Shown piece after piece: positions 24,401-35,324 of a stretch of DNA of 64,000 bases. The DNA is from Adineta steineri (lineage: Eukaryota; Rotifera; Eurotatoria; Adinetida; Adinetidae). The stretch covers positions 62,001-126,000 of the forward strand of contig CAJNOI010000206.1 in the NCBI GenBank assembly GCA_905250115.1, given 5' to 3'. Position 1 is the stretch's first letter. Each line of letters begins with the position of its first letter. The notes under the pieces are model-generated. The model was given only the letters and a program-made list of their open reading frames with translations. It was not told the origin of the DNA and ran no database searches. The position numbers were made by a program, and so were the translations under genes.

Positions 24401-24877
24401 ACATCAACCTAGATCAGATCGAATGATATATATATACATATTAAAATCATTATAATCATCTTACACTACAAATCAATTCTGGTTGATGATTTTTATGATA
24501 TGATGAATTAATCGTATATTCATCTACAAGATCATTACGTTGTAATGTAAGATCAGCAAATACATCTGTTTTTGAATTCGAATTAATAAATAATATTTGA
24601 CAAAAATCATCATCTGCTAACATATCAAATGTTTCATTACAAGCAAGAACAATAGATAATTTCGAATCTTTTTCTTTTAGTTTTATTGTAGGTTCTATAG
24701 AATAAAGAGTAAATATCTATTTATCTGACATTTATTAGTAGTATTATTTAGCAGCATTTTACCAGCTGATGTTGGTATTTGTGCTAATTTTTTCACATAG
24801 AATAATATATTTGAGATTGGCTGATTATCAGCATCTTTCAATGAGAGACAACGAATACGTAAACTATTTGTTGACAT
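21414..24877 (-). CDS. novel-type protein kinase C-like kinase with altered catalytic loop
   Basis: Ten exons (24763-24877, 24465-24694, 24233-24408, 24069-24171, 23849-24008, 22668-23131, 22462-22613, 22271-22409, 21651-22025, 21414-21596) give 698 residues. The N-terminal ~115 residues could be a C2-like region. C1A (about 153-202) keeps exact H-x12-C-x2-C-x13-C-x2-C-x4-H-x2-C-x7-C spacing. C1B (about 225-279) has a stretched first spacing and a shorter middle one. The kinase domain has GCLGSGRFASVY, Lys376, YRDLKLEH (about 466-473), DFG (486-488), an activation-loop Thr502 in HTICGT, and APE. The catalytic-loop Asn expected after RDLKxx is His473. The tail ends soon after the domain (STWYEFN) without a clear AGC hydrophobic motif. 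Diacylglycerol-regulated PKC is the nearest family. ATG directly follows TTTCAG. One 245-bp intron holds a palindromic MITE. Confidence 0.87.
22065..22238. mobile_element. palindromic MITE inside a PKC intron
   Basis: Two inverted arms of at least 32 bp face each other, beginning ATCGAAATAAGAATGAAG on the left and, on the other strand, ATCGAAGTAAGAACGAAGG on the right, both continuing to GATAACAGGTG. A weaker inner match continues through TTTTTTTCGA. The 174-bp element makes up most of a 245-bp intron, whereas most other introns of this gene are 52-68 bp. No target duplication was clear, so the superfamily is unknown. A plus-strand frame running through it is not a gene. Confidence 0.75.
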
Positions 24878-24890
24878 CTGAAATGTACAT
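24878..24890 (-). promoter_or_regulatory. acceptor immediately before the PKC start codon
   Basis: On the minus strand the sequence reads ACATTTCAG directly followed by ATG. UPF3, on the same strand, stops only 192 bp upstream. An acceptor with no space for a 5' UTR fits either a 5' UTR intron or a trans-spliced leader. Confidence 0.45.
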
Positions 24891-25069
24891 ATAGAGAATT
24901 CACTTGATTATCTCTTAATGAAGAAATGTATGAGATTTTATTTTCATTCGAACAATATCAATAGATTTTACTTTTTAAATCTGAAACAATAAGTACTAAA
25001 GAATAGAGGGTTATTTATTATGTGAAATAAACAAAAAGAAGATTTTACAGGATGAACAAAACAAGTTTT

Positions 25070-26725
25070 TCAAGACGATGGAGGCTGTTGTTTTCGCATT
25101 TTTGCTCGTTCTCCTGGATTATAAATTTGAATAGATGGACGATTCTTTACAGGAGCATTTGGATTCTATTCAAGATAAATAATTATTTTTAAATGAAAAT
25201 TTCATTAAAATAATAAATACATACCTTTTGAGCAGCACTGGATGATGCTTTATTTGAGGAATTAGGTCGTTCATCATTTTGAATATTATCATTTGTTGTA
25301 TCGATTGATTCAGTATCACGTTTCGTTTGTGTTTCAATTTGTGATGATTCTTCATTGTTTGATTTAGTATTCAAAATAGTTTTCGATTCTTTTGAGCTTT
25401 GTTGTTGTGATGATGATGATGCTTGTTTTGATTTAGGATTTTGAGATTCACGATTTTTTGCTGATTTATTATTATCATTTGGTCGTTTCTTATTAATAAT
25501 AGAAAGATAAAATATAATATGATAGATTTGTTTTTTATTACCTGTTCTTGATTAGATGTTCGATAGTCTGATTTATCATAACCACGTTGTTGTCGACTAA
25601 ATTAAAACAAATTTTTAAATAGATTTTATGAAAAAAAGAAAAATAATTATACTTTGATCTATCACCACCACTTCCATATCGTGCTGAAGTATTATAATCA
25701 TCATCATTTCTTGATGGTTGTTGTTTATTATTTCGACGTTGTTGATTTTGTTGAATACGTATCATTTTTTCCTATATTTTTTTAGTATAAATTCTATTAT
25801 TTAAATAAATCATTTTTGCTTTTCCGAACCTGTTTTTTTTCTTCACGTTTTCGTCTGAGAAATTCTAGTAGAGGTGTTGTTGTAACACCTGGTTTATTTT
25901 TACTTTCTATTATTATTATTACAGAAATTGAATGATAATTATTATTACAAAAAAACATTCGTTTTACCTTGTAGATCACGTTGTTTCTTTTCAATTTCTT
26001 CAAGAATTGTTTCAGCATTAGGCAAAGCTTCTGATGCACTCAAAGGTGCATTGATATTAGCAAGGAATGTTTGATATTCAGGATCTAAATAGAAGAGAAA
26101 ACTAAATTTAAAATATAAATCAATCTTAATATAACCTTGTTCAATTGAATTCAATTTTGGATCTTTTCGTGATTGTTGTTCTGATTTTGGATAACTTTGA
26201 TTAGGTGCATATTCAACTGTACAAGGATATTCATTTCCTTGATGAAATTAACAAATAGATAATATCAAAAATAAACAAATAACAAAATTATTACCATTTT
26301 TATCAACAAAAACATAACCTTGAAATTTTTCTGTAAATATAATTAGATCTTGTCGATTAGGAATATTAAGATAAACACGAGAAAATGCATATTGTTGACC
26401 AAAACTAAAAGAACAAAAAAGTGAATGAAATTTCAATAAGAGAAAAATATATATATATGAATACCTTAAATCAGCTTTACAAAAACGATAATAATCATGA
26501 TCAGGAAGTGGAGAAACAATTTCAAGAAATTGTTCACTTGTAAGTAAAGGTGGTAATCGACGAAGAACTATCTATATGGAACAATCAAAAGAAAAATTTT
26601 GTTTTACATAATAATATGATAGAGAAAGATGAATTGTAATCTACTTTGGTTTGATTTTGATCACTGAATGATCTAGTATTTGTTGGTGTTTGTTGTTTTG
26701 TATTAGTACGAGCTCCATCAACCAT
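25070..26725 (-). CDS. UPF3: UPF3 nonsense-mediated decay factor
   Basis: Ten exons (26645-26725, 26465-26571, 26295-26404, 26136-26237, 25968-26084, 25830-25906, 25653-25771, 25542-25596, 25225-25488, 25070-25165) join to 375 residues. The N-terminal Smg4/UPF3 RRM-like domain shows KIVLRRLPPLLTSEQFLEIV, PDHDYYRFCKADLS, FTEKFQGYVFVDKNGNEYPC and VEYAPNQ. Next come DPEYQTFLANINAP, ETILEEIEKKQRDLQ and TTPLLEFLRRKREEKK as in human UPF3A/B, then a long disordered Ser/Gln/Asn region. Near the C-terminus, RPSIQIYNPGERAKMRK matches the exon-junction-complex-binding motif of UPF3B (RPALQLYQPGARSR). The protein links the exon junction complex to UPF2/UPF1 to mark premature stop codons. The nearest downstream gene on the strand is the PKC gene. 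Confidence 0.95.
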
Positions 26726-27086
26726 TTTAAATTTTTAATATTTAATAATAGTTTAAATAAAATATTGGAATTTTCCAACGTTGATATATTAAAATACTTT
26801 TTCTTTTGAAATACTACATTTTCTTCATAGAAATTATAAGATAAGATAGGTAGAATACAATCAACCGATTATAAAAAATATCTATAGAGGACGCTAGTTT
26901 TCACTTGACTCTTATATATGATCAAATTGAGATTTAACTTTTAACTTCTGTTTTTACTGTCTTTTTATGGCGTTATATTCTTATCAGAAATGTAATATAT
27001 CCACTTAGATAAAATGCACATTCTACCGATTTTTTGAATGCAAACAGGTCTTTCAATGATCTCTATATATATTAGTAAGTTTCTGA

Positions 27087-28301
27087 ATGAATATAATAAA
27101 CATAATGTTGAAAAAAATAACTTTTCTTTTTTATATTCAAGTTTTGGTTTTATATTCATTTCTATCAGTCGAAGCAATCAATCTAAGTCCCTGCGCTAAA
27201 TGGAATACCACGGGAATTACGATATTCGGAAGTAATTCAAAAGGCAATGGTTCTAATGAACTTAGCCTACCACAAGGAATGTTTCTTCATGAGAAAACGA
27301 ATATGTTATATGTTGTTGATACTGATAATAGACGTATTCAAATGTTTTCACTCAATCAAACATCAACAACAGGTATTACGGTAGCATCGAATATAAATTC
27401 AATGTATGCTGTCTATGTCGATGATGATGAAATGACTATGTATATAGCACTTCGATTTGAAAATCGTGTAGAAAAATGGATAAAAGGTGCATTAGAAGGT
27501 GAACAAATAGGTAATCAATGTAAACAATGTCGCAATGTATGGCTTGATAAAGACAAAAATGTTTATATGACTGAATCAGGAACACATTCAATATTAAAAT
27601 GGTCACCAAAGACAAATACTAGTATAACGATTTCTGGTCGAATAGATGAACAAGGACATACAACTGATCGTCTTTATTTTCCTACTCATGTCTATTTTAA
27701 TCAAGCAAATGATGTATGGTATATTGCTGATACATTAAACCATCGCATTCAAAAATGGAATAATAACTCAAAAGAAGGAATCACTGTAGCTGGTTCAAAA
27801 GACGGTGTTGGCGGTGATAATGCTGCATCATTAGCAAATCCATTATATGTATGGGTTGATGAACAATCCAGTGTTATCTATATTGTTGATAGCGATAACG
27901 ATCGGGTTCAACGATGGTTACCAAATGAACTCTTTGGTAGTACGATTGTTGGTGGAACAGGTAATATTATTATCTTAGACGAAAACTAAAAATATTTTTA
28001 TGTACTTTTATTACAGGAGCAGGTAGTAAAAGTAACCAATTAAAACAACCCACTTCTTTAGTATTCGATAAACTTGGAAATCTTTATGTTTGTGACAGTA
28101 AAAATCATCGTATACAAATGTATGCCTTAATTGATAATCAACCATGTTCAAAAAATCATTCTTATTCTCTCTTTACAAAGTAAGTAAAACAAAAATATTA
28201 TTATATTTTTACTTTTACAAAATCTATGTTCTAGAACAAATAATATAAACATCGTCATACTCTTATCATGGATTATTTCAATCGGTTCAAGATTGATCTA
28301 A
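27087..28301 (+). CDS. secreted or membrane-anchored NHL-repeat protein
   Basis: Three exons (27087-27960, 28017-28179, 28235-28301) give 367 residues. A hydrophobic leader (about 8-30) suggests a signal peptide; ATG 27105 is an alternative start. Repeated blades follow: LPQGMFLHEKTNMLYVVDTD, NRRIQMFSL, VWLDKDKNVYMTES, FPTHVYFNQANDVWYIADTL, NHRIQKW, PLYVWVDEQSSVIYIVDSD, NDRVQRW, and, in exon 2, PTSLVFDKLGNLYVCDSK and NHRIQMY. That is an NHL beta-propeller. The last exon encodes a hydrophobic C-terminus (INIVILLSWIISIGSRLI), so a membrane or lipid anchor is possible. Partners are unknown; bdelloid genomes carry many such propeller proteins. It converges with the glutamate-receptor gene. Confidence 0.85.
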
Positions 28302-28756
28302 CAACTAATCTACATTATAAGTTTATATCAATGAAAAACATGGAATAAATTCTTAATACTTCATAAATCAATAAATAATTTTTATACTAACTACATGCAC
28401 GTTTATTTCTTTTACGTATATCATTTTACAACGACAAAAATTTGTTTTCTTTTTAAGCATAACAAAACAATAAAAGAGCAAAAAACTTCACCTTTGATTT
28501 TTGCCGTCAAGAGAAGAAATAAAACAATAAAAAAAATGATCAGTTCGGAAGCATTTTAATATCAAATGCGAATATATGTTTCTATGAATTTAATCATCAA
28601 AAACAATATAATCTATGTAAAAAATATGTTCTAACTAATAATATATATATATCATAAAAATTTATTATATGTACATTTTAATATTATTGTATATACAATG
28701 TATGATATGCTGGTGTTTCGCCAGGCAAAGACTGTTCTGAAGAAATATTACTTGAA
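28302..28756. other. convergent 3' intergenic region
   Basis: A 455-bp spacer between two tail-to-tail genes. It is AT-rich with AATAAA-like signals for both directions and a (TA) tract near 28640. No other feature is seen. Confidence 0.5.
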
Positions 28757-31336
28757 TCACTTGTTGATGAAGTCTTTTTTTGAATTGATGTGTCTTTTCC
28801 ATATGAAAAATAATACAGCCAGAATACTTATAACTCCGCAGGTCATAAATAATCCAGCCATAGATTCAATTGACATAGCAGTAGATGTATCAGATGATTG
28901 AGAACATATATTTGTTTGAAACCATTTGGTTATTAGATTATCAAATACACCTTCCTCTCTTAGTGACAAAATAGCTACATCTAAATCTTGTTCATATAAC
29001 CAATTTTTTTGAAAAGCAATACCATATGCACTTTGATCAAAATCAGGACCAACCACAGTTAAATTACAATATATACTATTAACCATATATTCCGCAGTAC
29101 CAGCATCCATAATAGATGCATCAATATTACCATTCAATAGAGCATTATATACATCTATTTCTGATGTTAATGGATAATAATTTCGACTACTACTAGAAAT
29201 ATCTCTTAAATAGTAGTCTTCAATAGATGAGTCAACAACAATACCAATGCGACTATATGAAACTTTTCCATTTTTAATATCATCTATTCCAGAAATAGTA
29301 GCTTGTGACTTTAACAATGTTAGGTCAGATGCTAAATTTGCAGTATATGCAGCAACTAATATCAAACTTAAAATATATAAAGCAGCAGTTAATAGTCGAC
29401 CAGCAGCTGTAGCAACACTAAAATCTACACCGAATCCCATAATTGTACCAAAAGAATACCACATACTCATACCTACAAGACCAGTCATTGATCGATCTTG
29501 TAATGCTTCGTTTTGTTGTCTTTCTAATATACATATTATAATACCAGCACATATAGTAGCACATAATATAGTTATCCATAGTTTAAAAGAAAATGGTTTT
29601 AAATATGACCATAAATCTAACTTGATCTTAATTGCATCTCTTACAACGACACGTAATGAGTTATCATATACTGTACTCGAAAAATCGACTATTTCTCTTC
29701 GTGCTGCAGTAATTGTTACATCACCGATGAACATATCAAAAGTACCATTAGCTACTAAATTAATTATATTATTATATGACATATTTCCAGGAAAATAAGT
29801 AATATCAGCAGTAAAACCCATTCGATTTTGTAGTTCGTCAATAAAATCTGGTACATATCCAATTAATTTTGTTGATATATTTCCAGAAGCATCTTGTATT
29901 TCTGACATCATTGTATACGGAGTTGAATCGACAACAGCAATTCTTAACGTTAAACCTGATACTGCTGCATATCCAGTAGGAACTACTAATGAATTACCAG
30001 GCCAGATTATCACATTCGATTGTGTATTTGTTGTCCATCCATTCGAATTAGACCATACCAATATTGGAACAAAATTCAGATTAGTTGAAGAACCTTGAAT
30101 ATTTCTTGAAATATAATAATTACCATCTATTCGATCAGTCAAATTACTTGCGAATCGTATAGGACCAGAGACACCAAGAAATGAAGTATTATCAAGTATA
30201 TTCATAAATAAATCAGAATTAACAAAACGACGATTAAAACAGAATGAATCACCAGTTAATGTTGTACATGTTGATGAAATATTATGAAAAGATGAACAAA
30301 GTTGATTTAATCCTTGAATCAACAACCAAGTTGCATCAAATGCAAATATTGCATAATAATCAACTTTATCTGATCCAGGAAATGTTTCTGGTTCATATTG
30401 TTGCCATATATTATATGCTGCACTTAATAATGTTGTGTTTATTGGAGCATTTACAACACTACCTACAACTGGTTCAACGGTGATCATTCCACTTAATTTA
30501 TTATAAGATGTACTATTAAAACTATCCAATGAAATAGTTGAAGTTAATATCCATGTGAATTGTGGACCAAAAATATCTAAATCAAGTGCGTTTTGTATAA
30601 ATACAGATGAATAATCTGAGTCCATCCAAAGTATAATTATTCGTATTGAACTACTTTTTAAAAGACTCTTTAAATCACCACGAATAGTAAGAGTGACAAT
30701 ATCAAATATGATCATTTGTGAAACTATTAAATTCTGATTAGTAAATATATCAGTTAATGCTTGTGCACCACCTGTTCCATAATCATCATTTTGATAGATA
30801 ACGATACATGATGTCCAATTAAATCGAATGAAAAGTTGAGCCATTGCCAATGCAGTTGTATTATCTGATGGAACTGTACGATAGAATGTAGGATAAATAA
30901 TGCCATCAGATAGTGCTGGATCCGTTGCTGCATAGGATGCGATAGGTATACCGATTTTTGCAGAAAAAGGAGCAATAATATGAGATTCACTTGAGAGTCC
31001 TGATCCTACAATGCCAACGATATTTGAAGTCGTCATTACTCGACATGTATCTCCAAGAGCAGTCATTGGATCCCCTCCAGTTTCTACAGTTTGCCAGCTA
31101 ATATTCTGTCCTTGAATAGTCATATTATATTGTTGAGAGAGTAATATTGCTGATATAAACATCGCACGAGATTGAACAGACCATATAGTAGATTCAGTAA
31201 TATTTGTAATATATTCAAAGATACCTAATAATTGTACATTTGAAGAATTTGATGGTGGCCATGCTGTTCTTACATATGATATCATATATTGTCCAAATAT
31301 GAAATATAACCATCGAAGCTTTCCTGAAGATAACAT
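28757..31336 (-). CDS. ionotropic glutamate receptor-like channel with GFG pore sequence
   Basis: One open frame of 859 residues from ATG 31336 without introns. Order: hydrophobic leader; an amino-terminal periplasmic-binding-like domain (about 25-440, with GIVGSGLSSESHIIAPFSAKIGIPIASY); ligand-binding half S1 from about 464 (LRIAVVDSTPYTMM, TITAARREIVDFS with the agonist-binding Arg near 545); M1 (about 585-604); re-entrant pore loop; M3 with AYTANLASDL (family SYTANLAAF); S2 with SIMDAGTAEYM, where an Asp takes the place of the AMPA-receptor Glu; M4 near 824-845. In the pore loop AMPA receptors read FMQQGCDI; this protein reads TIMGFGVDF. A bdelloid receptor (AvGluR1) is known to be potassium-selective, so this GFG is worth note. 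Agonist and ion are not proven. The short tail ends KKDFINK. Confidence 0.93.
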   Translation of the reverse strand: MLSSGKLRWLYFIFGQYMISYVRTAWPPSNSSNVQLLGIFEYITNITESTIWSVQSRAMFISAILLSQQYNMTIQGQNISWQTVETGGDPMTALGDTCRVMTTSNIVGIVGSGLSSESHIIAPFSAKIGIPIASYAATDPALSDGIIYPTFYRTVPSDNTTALAMAQLFIRFNWTSCIVIYQNDDYGTGGAQALTDIFTNQNLIVSQMIIFDIVTLTIRGDLKSLLKSSSIRIIILWMDSDYSSVFIQNALDLDIFGPQFTWILTSTISLDSFNSTSYNKLSGMITVEPVVGSVVNAPINTTLLSAAYNIWQQYEPETFPGSDKVDYYAIFAFDATWLLIQGLNQLCSSFHNISSTCTTLTGDSFCFNRRFVNSDLFMNILDNTSFLGVSGPIRFASNLTDRIDGNYYISRNIQGSSTNLNFVPILVWSNSNGWTTNTQSNVIIWPGNSLVVPTGYAAVSGLTLRIAVVDSTPYTMMSEIQDASGNISTKLIGYVPDFIDELQNRMGFTADITYFPGNMSYNNIINLVANGTFDMFIGDVTITAARREIVDFSSTVYDNSLRVVVRDAIKIKLDLWSYLKPFSFKLWITILCATICAGIIICILERQQNEALQDRSMTGLVGMSMWYSFGTIMGFGVDFSVATAAGRLLTAALYILSLILVAAYTANLASDLTLLKSQATISGIDDIKNGKVSYSRIGIVVDSSIEDYYLRDISSSSRNYYPLTSEIDVYNALLNGNIDASIMDAGTAEYMVNSIYCNLTVVGPDFDQSAYGIAFQKNWLYEQDLDVAILSLREEGVFDNLITKWFQTNICSQSSDTSTAMSIESMAGLFMTCGVISILAVLFFIWKRHINSKKDFINK

Positions 31337-31931
31337 TAGTATTTGTTTATAATTCAAACTTTCTAGAATAAACTAACAAACATATAGTATTAGAATAAAA
31401 AATAAAAATATTTCTTACCGATCGTTAATCGTTATTTACTGTATAGGATTGCATGATATCTATTTATAGTTATAAGATGAGGGGGTATGCATCTATATAT
31501 ACTGCACAATATCTTATGTAATAGTAATATTTCATTAGTCATTATTATATGAACAACATGAAGGGTAGTAAATAATGAAATATTCCTACGCTGTTTTTTT
31601 TTCTATATTTATCCAATCAATAGTTGTTTTTATTCAAAGACTATAATATTCATTTGATAATGTATATATTACGTATATTTTATTGACGTAAGATTAGGGA
31701 ATAGATTATTATATATCGTCAATTAATGACGTTTGCTCTACCTGTACGATGATATATTTGTTTTTACTGATTATTATCGACACGCGCACGATAAAATATC
31801 TATGTAGTCAGAATATATTTGATAAATATATTATATTTTTTGTACAAAAAAAAATCAAAAATGCATCACAGACAATTCTATATGTATGATAAATATATCT
31901 TATTGCAGAAAATATAATAAGTGTAACAACT
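31337..31931. other. upstream of the glutamate-receptor gene
   Basis: AT-rich. A TTTATTCTAG acceptor-like site lies about 35 bp upstream of the ATG on the minus strand, so a 5' UTR intron or leader splicing is possible. No gene is seen. Confidence 0.4.
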
Positions 31932-32022
31932 AAGGGTGTGAATTTTTGATAGGAAGGCGACGAAGAGATAGCAAATGGAAGACATTAGTAAATCTAAATT
32001 CTTTTTCCATCCACACCTCATC
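31932..32022. repeat. telomere-like hairpin repeat, copy 1
   Basis: Left arm AAGGGTGTGAAT and distant right arm CCATCCACACCTCATCCTG. Arms are imperfect and spaced by about 65 bp. This is the leftmost member of the family in the window. Confidence 0.4.
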
Positions 32023-33630
32023 CTGTGAAGAGAAGGAGCTAACTTTTATACGTGCAATTTTAGTCCGGTTTCACTCTCATTTATTTCTACTTCAATTCCA
32101 ACAACTAAGTCATTGTCAATCATATATATGCTCCTATGGGAAGAATAAGTCCATTGATGTGAACGAAGACCGATCATAAGCTAATTTACTCACTACATTT
32201 TTATGTATCTTTCAAAATTGTATTACTATTTATCTACGAAACTTAATGTAATGATTAGATTTCTAGGAAATCTGGCAGATAATCTGCAGAACAATTACAG
32301 ACAGAAAATTAATTATAAATAGTTGCCACTGTTGAATATTTAGGTATAGAAAAATTGAAAACTAAATTAGTAAAAAATAAAACATTGTTTAAGTAGATAT
32401 AATAATTAATGTTCGAAGGAAAAATAAGATGTAATATCATTTTAGATTGTATACACCATTACTTTTATTTGTTTGTTAAAACAAAACAATTTCTGACTAA
32501 TAACTTCTATAGCTTTAACGAACAATTGTTTCAAGAACAGAAAAATAACGTGAAAGTTTTCTCCACTTACTGTACAACTAAATATTTCATTTTATAAATA
32601 CATAAACGACAATACATTAGTTTTCATTCTATATATGACAAAGTTGAGTTTCATTATTAGTTTGAAATATTTATTTATTTATTTGTATAATAATCTATGT
32701 TATAAATGTTTAGTTTAATCATATACTATCACTTATTAGTTATTTCTCACTTAACTAATATTATATCATAATCTTCCTTTATTTTCTAGAAATCAAATAT
32801 TTCATTCTGATTTTTAATGTACAAAATTTGAATGTTATGTAATATGTTCAATCCTATAGTCTATTTTTTTCTTGGAATTTATTAATAATTTTGTATTTCA
32901 ATAAAAATGAAAATACTAGAACAGCATTGAATTGGATATAGATTTATGAAGACTTTCAAAAAAATTGTGATGTGACTATTCGTAAACATTCTATATTATG
33001 AAGTGAGAATGTTCACTACGATACATCATTGTTAATTATTATTTTTTACTATATATCTCTGCAGTATTACAGCATCTTTGGAAAGAAAAGTGTTTATTCT
33101 TATTTGCTCTCATTTGTAAGGTAAGATGCGTTAATTTTATCTTATAATTTCATTTATCAGATTGTAGAAGAAAATATGAAAAAATTTCGTTTTCAATAAT
33201 GATTATAACAATGATAATATGTTTACAAATCAGATTGTATTTGAAAAAGTTCTTAATCAGTAGATTATTCATGAATTAGACTCTACATATATCAATTAAC
33301 GTATACAGAGAAGTTCTTTGATAAACAAATGGTGTATTATTTTGACGTAGTATGTTAATTAAGTCTGTATATTACAAAAAAGATCTCAATAATGGCTACA
33401 GAATGAATACAATTTGAATTGATCTCATACGACTTTTTCTTTTCTATCGATTACACAGAAAGTTCACTACGGACGAATTGAGTGTTAGAAAAAAATACAT
33501 ATAATAAATATAAGTATGCATATTTATATTTATAATTACAAAACTATATCAATAAAAAACTAAGAAAAATTAAATATAACTGAACTAGCAACTGATTTAA
33601 TATTAACTATTGTGCACTCAACATTAAACC
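32023..33630. other. AT-rich intergenic region, no gene seen
   Basis: About 1.6 kb of very AT-rich DNA with only short, unconvincing frames (for example 32409-32597). No RNA gene, repeat or transposon end was recognised. Confidence 0.4.
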
Positions 33631-34515
33631 AACATGCCGCCAATAAAAAGCGGAGGAGGTGCTCGTGGACGTAAAAACAACGAACAAGACAATCTAAGTA
33701 CAACAAAATCTGATACGAACAATATGCAAAGATCGAAAATTGTAGAAGAAAAACAACAAACATCAAAACCAACTTCGAAATTTCACCACTAATATCGGAA
33801 GCTGAATTACTTACAAAAGTTAAATTTAACATACTTATTAAAAATCACCTACCCCATGTTAAAGTTTCGAACAAATAGGCCAATCGACTAAATCCTTTTA
33901 CAATATATTCAAAAGATGTGAAATCTTTTAATTTTATATTAAACAAACTGTCAGAAATCATACAAACAAATCAAAAGCAACGTTCTGTTGTATACATTCC
34001 TCACTCCATACAAAGAATAATGGATAACAACAAGGAAGCATTTGTTAAGAAAATTGATTTAGAAATTAGTGATGATGACATTAAAAGAACTTTAAATAAA
34101 CAAAGTTCTATATTTAAAAAAATCTCTCGCTTACCAAATAAAGAAAATAATTTTCTTAGACAGTTAAAATTAGCTTTTTGGATGCCATAAATAGAGACTT
34201 GTTTGTTAAACTCGGATTACAAATAGACTTAATGTACTTCAACGCTGAATCTGCTAATTATAGCAATAAACCATCTCAATGTTGCAAACGTTTTAAATAT
34301 GGTCATATAGCAGAATATTGCGAGTGTGAATATCTCTTCTTCTCTATCATCCTCACCCATTCCACTCCACCTCACACCCACACCTCATTCCTCATTTTCA
34401 AAACATAAATATTATTTTTACAAATAGAAATAACAAAAATGATTCAGAAAATAAAATGTTAAATTTTGTTGATATTGTACATAATTCTATAGATCTATTC
34501 AGTCAATTCTAGATT
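33631..34515 (+). mobile_element. broken retroelement relic: ORF1/gag-like region, probably LINE type
   Basis: Plus-strand fragments resemble a retrotransposon nucleic-acid-binding protein: a basic, Gly-rich N-terminus (MPPIKSGGGARGRKNN), a middle region with an RRM-like feel, and a CCHC zinc-knuckle-like stretch (CCKRFKYGHIAEYC), followed by Asn-rich sequence. RRM plus knuckle is the arrangement of many LINE ORF1 proteins, so a LINE is favoured, but an LTR-type gag is not excluded. No reverse transcriptase or terminal repeats are visible. It is clearly broken, with several breaks, and looks old. A telomere-like hairpin repeat sits inside its downstream part. Confidence 0.6.
34322..34395. repeat. 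telomere-like hairpin repeat, copy 2 (inside the relic)
   Basis: Left side GAGTGTGAATATC; right side CACCTCACACCCACACCTCA. It interrupts the retroelement relic, so it arrived after, or by rearrangement within, that element. Confidence 0.5.
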
Positions 34516-34710
34516 TGTAGTTATCGAAAGTTACTTCCAGAATACTAAGTCTCGATCTATACAATATTTAATTGTACAATTACTACAGCTCCCATGCTTT
34601 ATCTAATTCCGAAATGTATTCGACCTTCTATGTATCTTATTATGGATGTTGATACAAAATGTTAAGATAACTAATGTAGACAAGGTGGACACTTAGCTAA
34701 CAGTGAAAGA

Positions 34711-34767
34711 GGATGTGGGTGAGGGTGTAGATGTGAATAATGTTCTCAAACCCGCACCCTCAAGATG
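34711..34767. repeat. telomere-like hairpin repeat, copy 3
   Basis: Left arm GGATGTGGGTGAGGGTGTAG, right arm AACCCGCACCCTCAAGA, loop about 20 bp. Arms pair over most of their length. Confidence 0.7.
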
Positions 34768-35324
34768 GTACTATGCATAGCATTCACATTTTACTTTTCT
34801 AAGAATTGTTTTTTTCGTAAAGACACACTGTTGTAGAGTCTTCTATACAACGCACAACGCGTTTATCGTAAAGAAAGGAAAGAAAAAAGAGAGGCAGCAG
34901 AAACAAGCAGTTGTTGTGCAATTATACTTTTTCTTATCTATTAAACAATCTCAAGTTGGAGCTGGTTGAATATTTAAAAAGTATTTTAACGTCGTCTGTG
35001 TTACTTCTGCATTACCAACGATTCGAGTAAGTCTACTGTATTTTAATCACAAGAAAGACACAATGAGGTACATAACTCTCGATGCATAGAAAATGAACCG
35101 TTATAATAATTAAATTCTGGACCAGAATTTCTGGTCGAATTTGTATTATAAGCAGAAGTCAAGGCATTATGATTGTACGTGTTAAACCAGACTTGGTGGA
35201 GTTGTTGGTGCCTGAGTAATATATATACCAGACCCTGTCGTTATACTGCAACGATCACATCTAAACTAGTTCGGACATGTCTTTTTTTTAAAGAGCCCAG
35301 CACTGTAGCTGTCTCTACTAAAAA

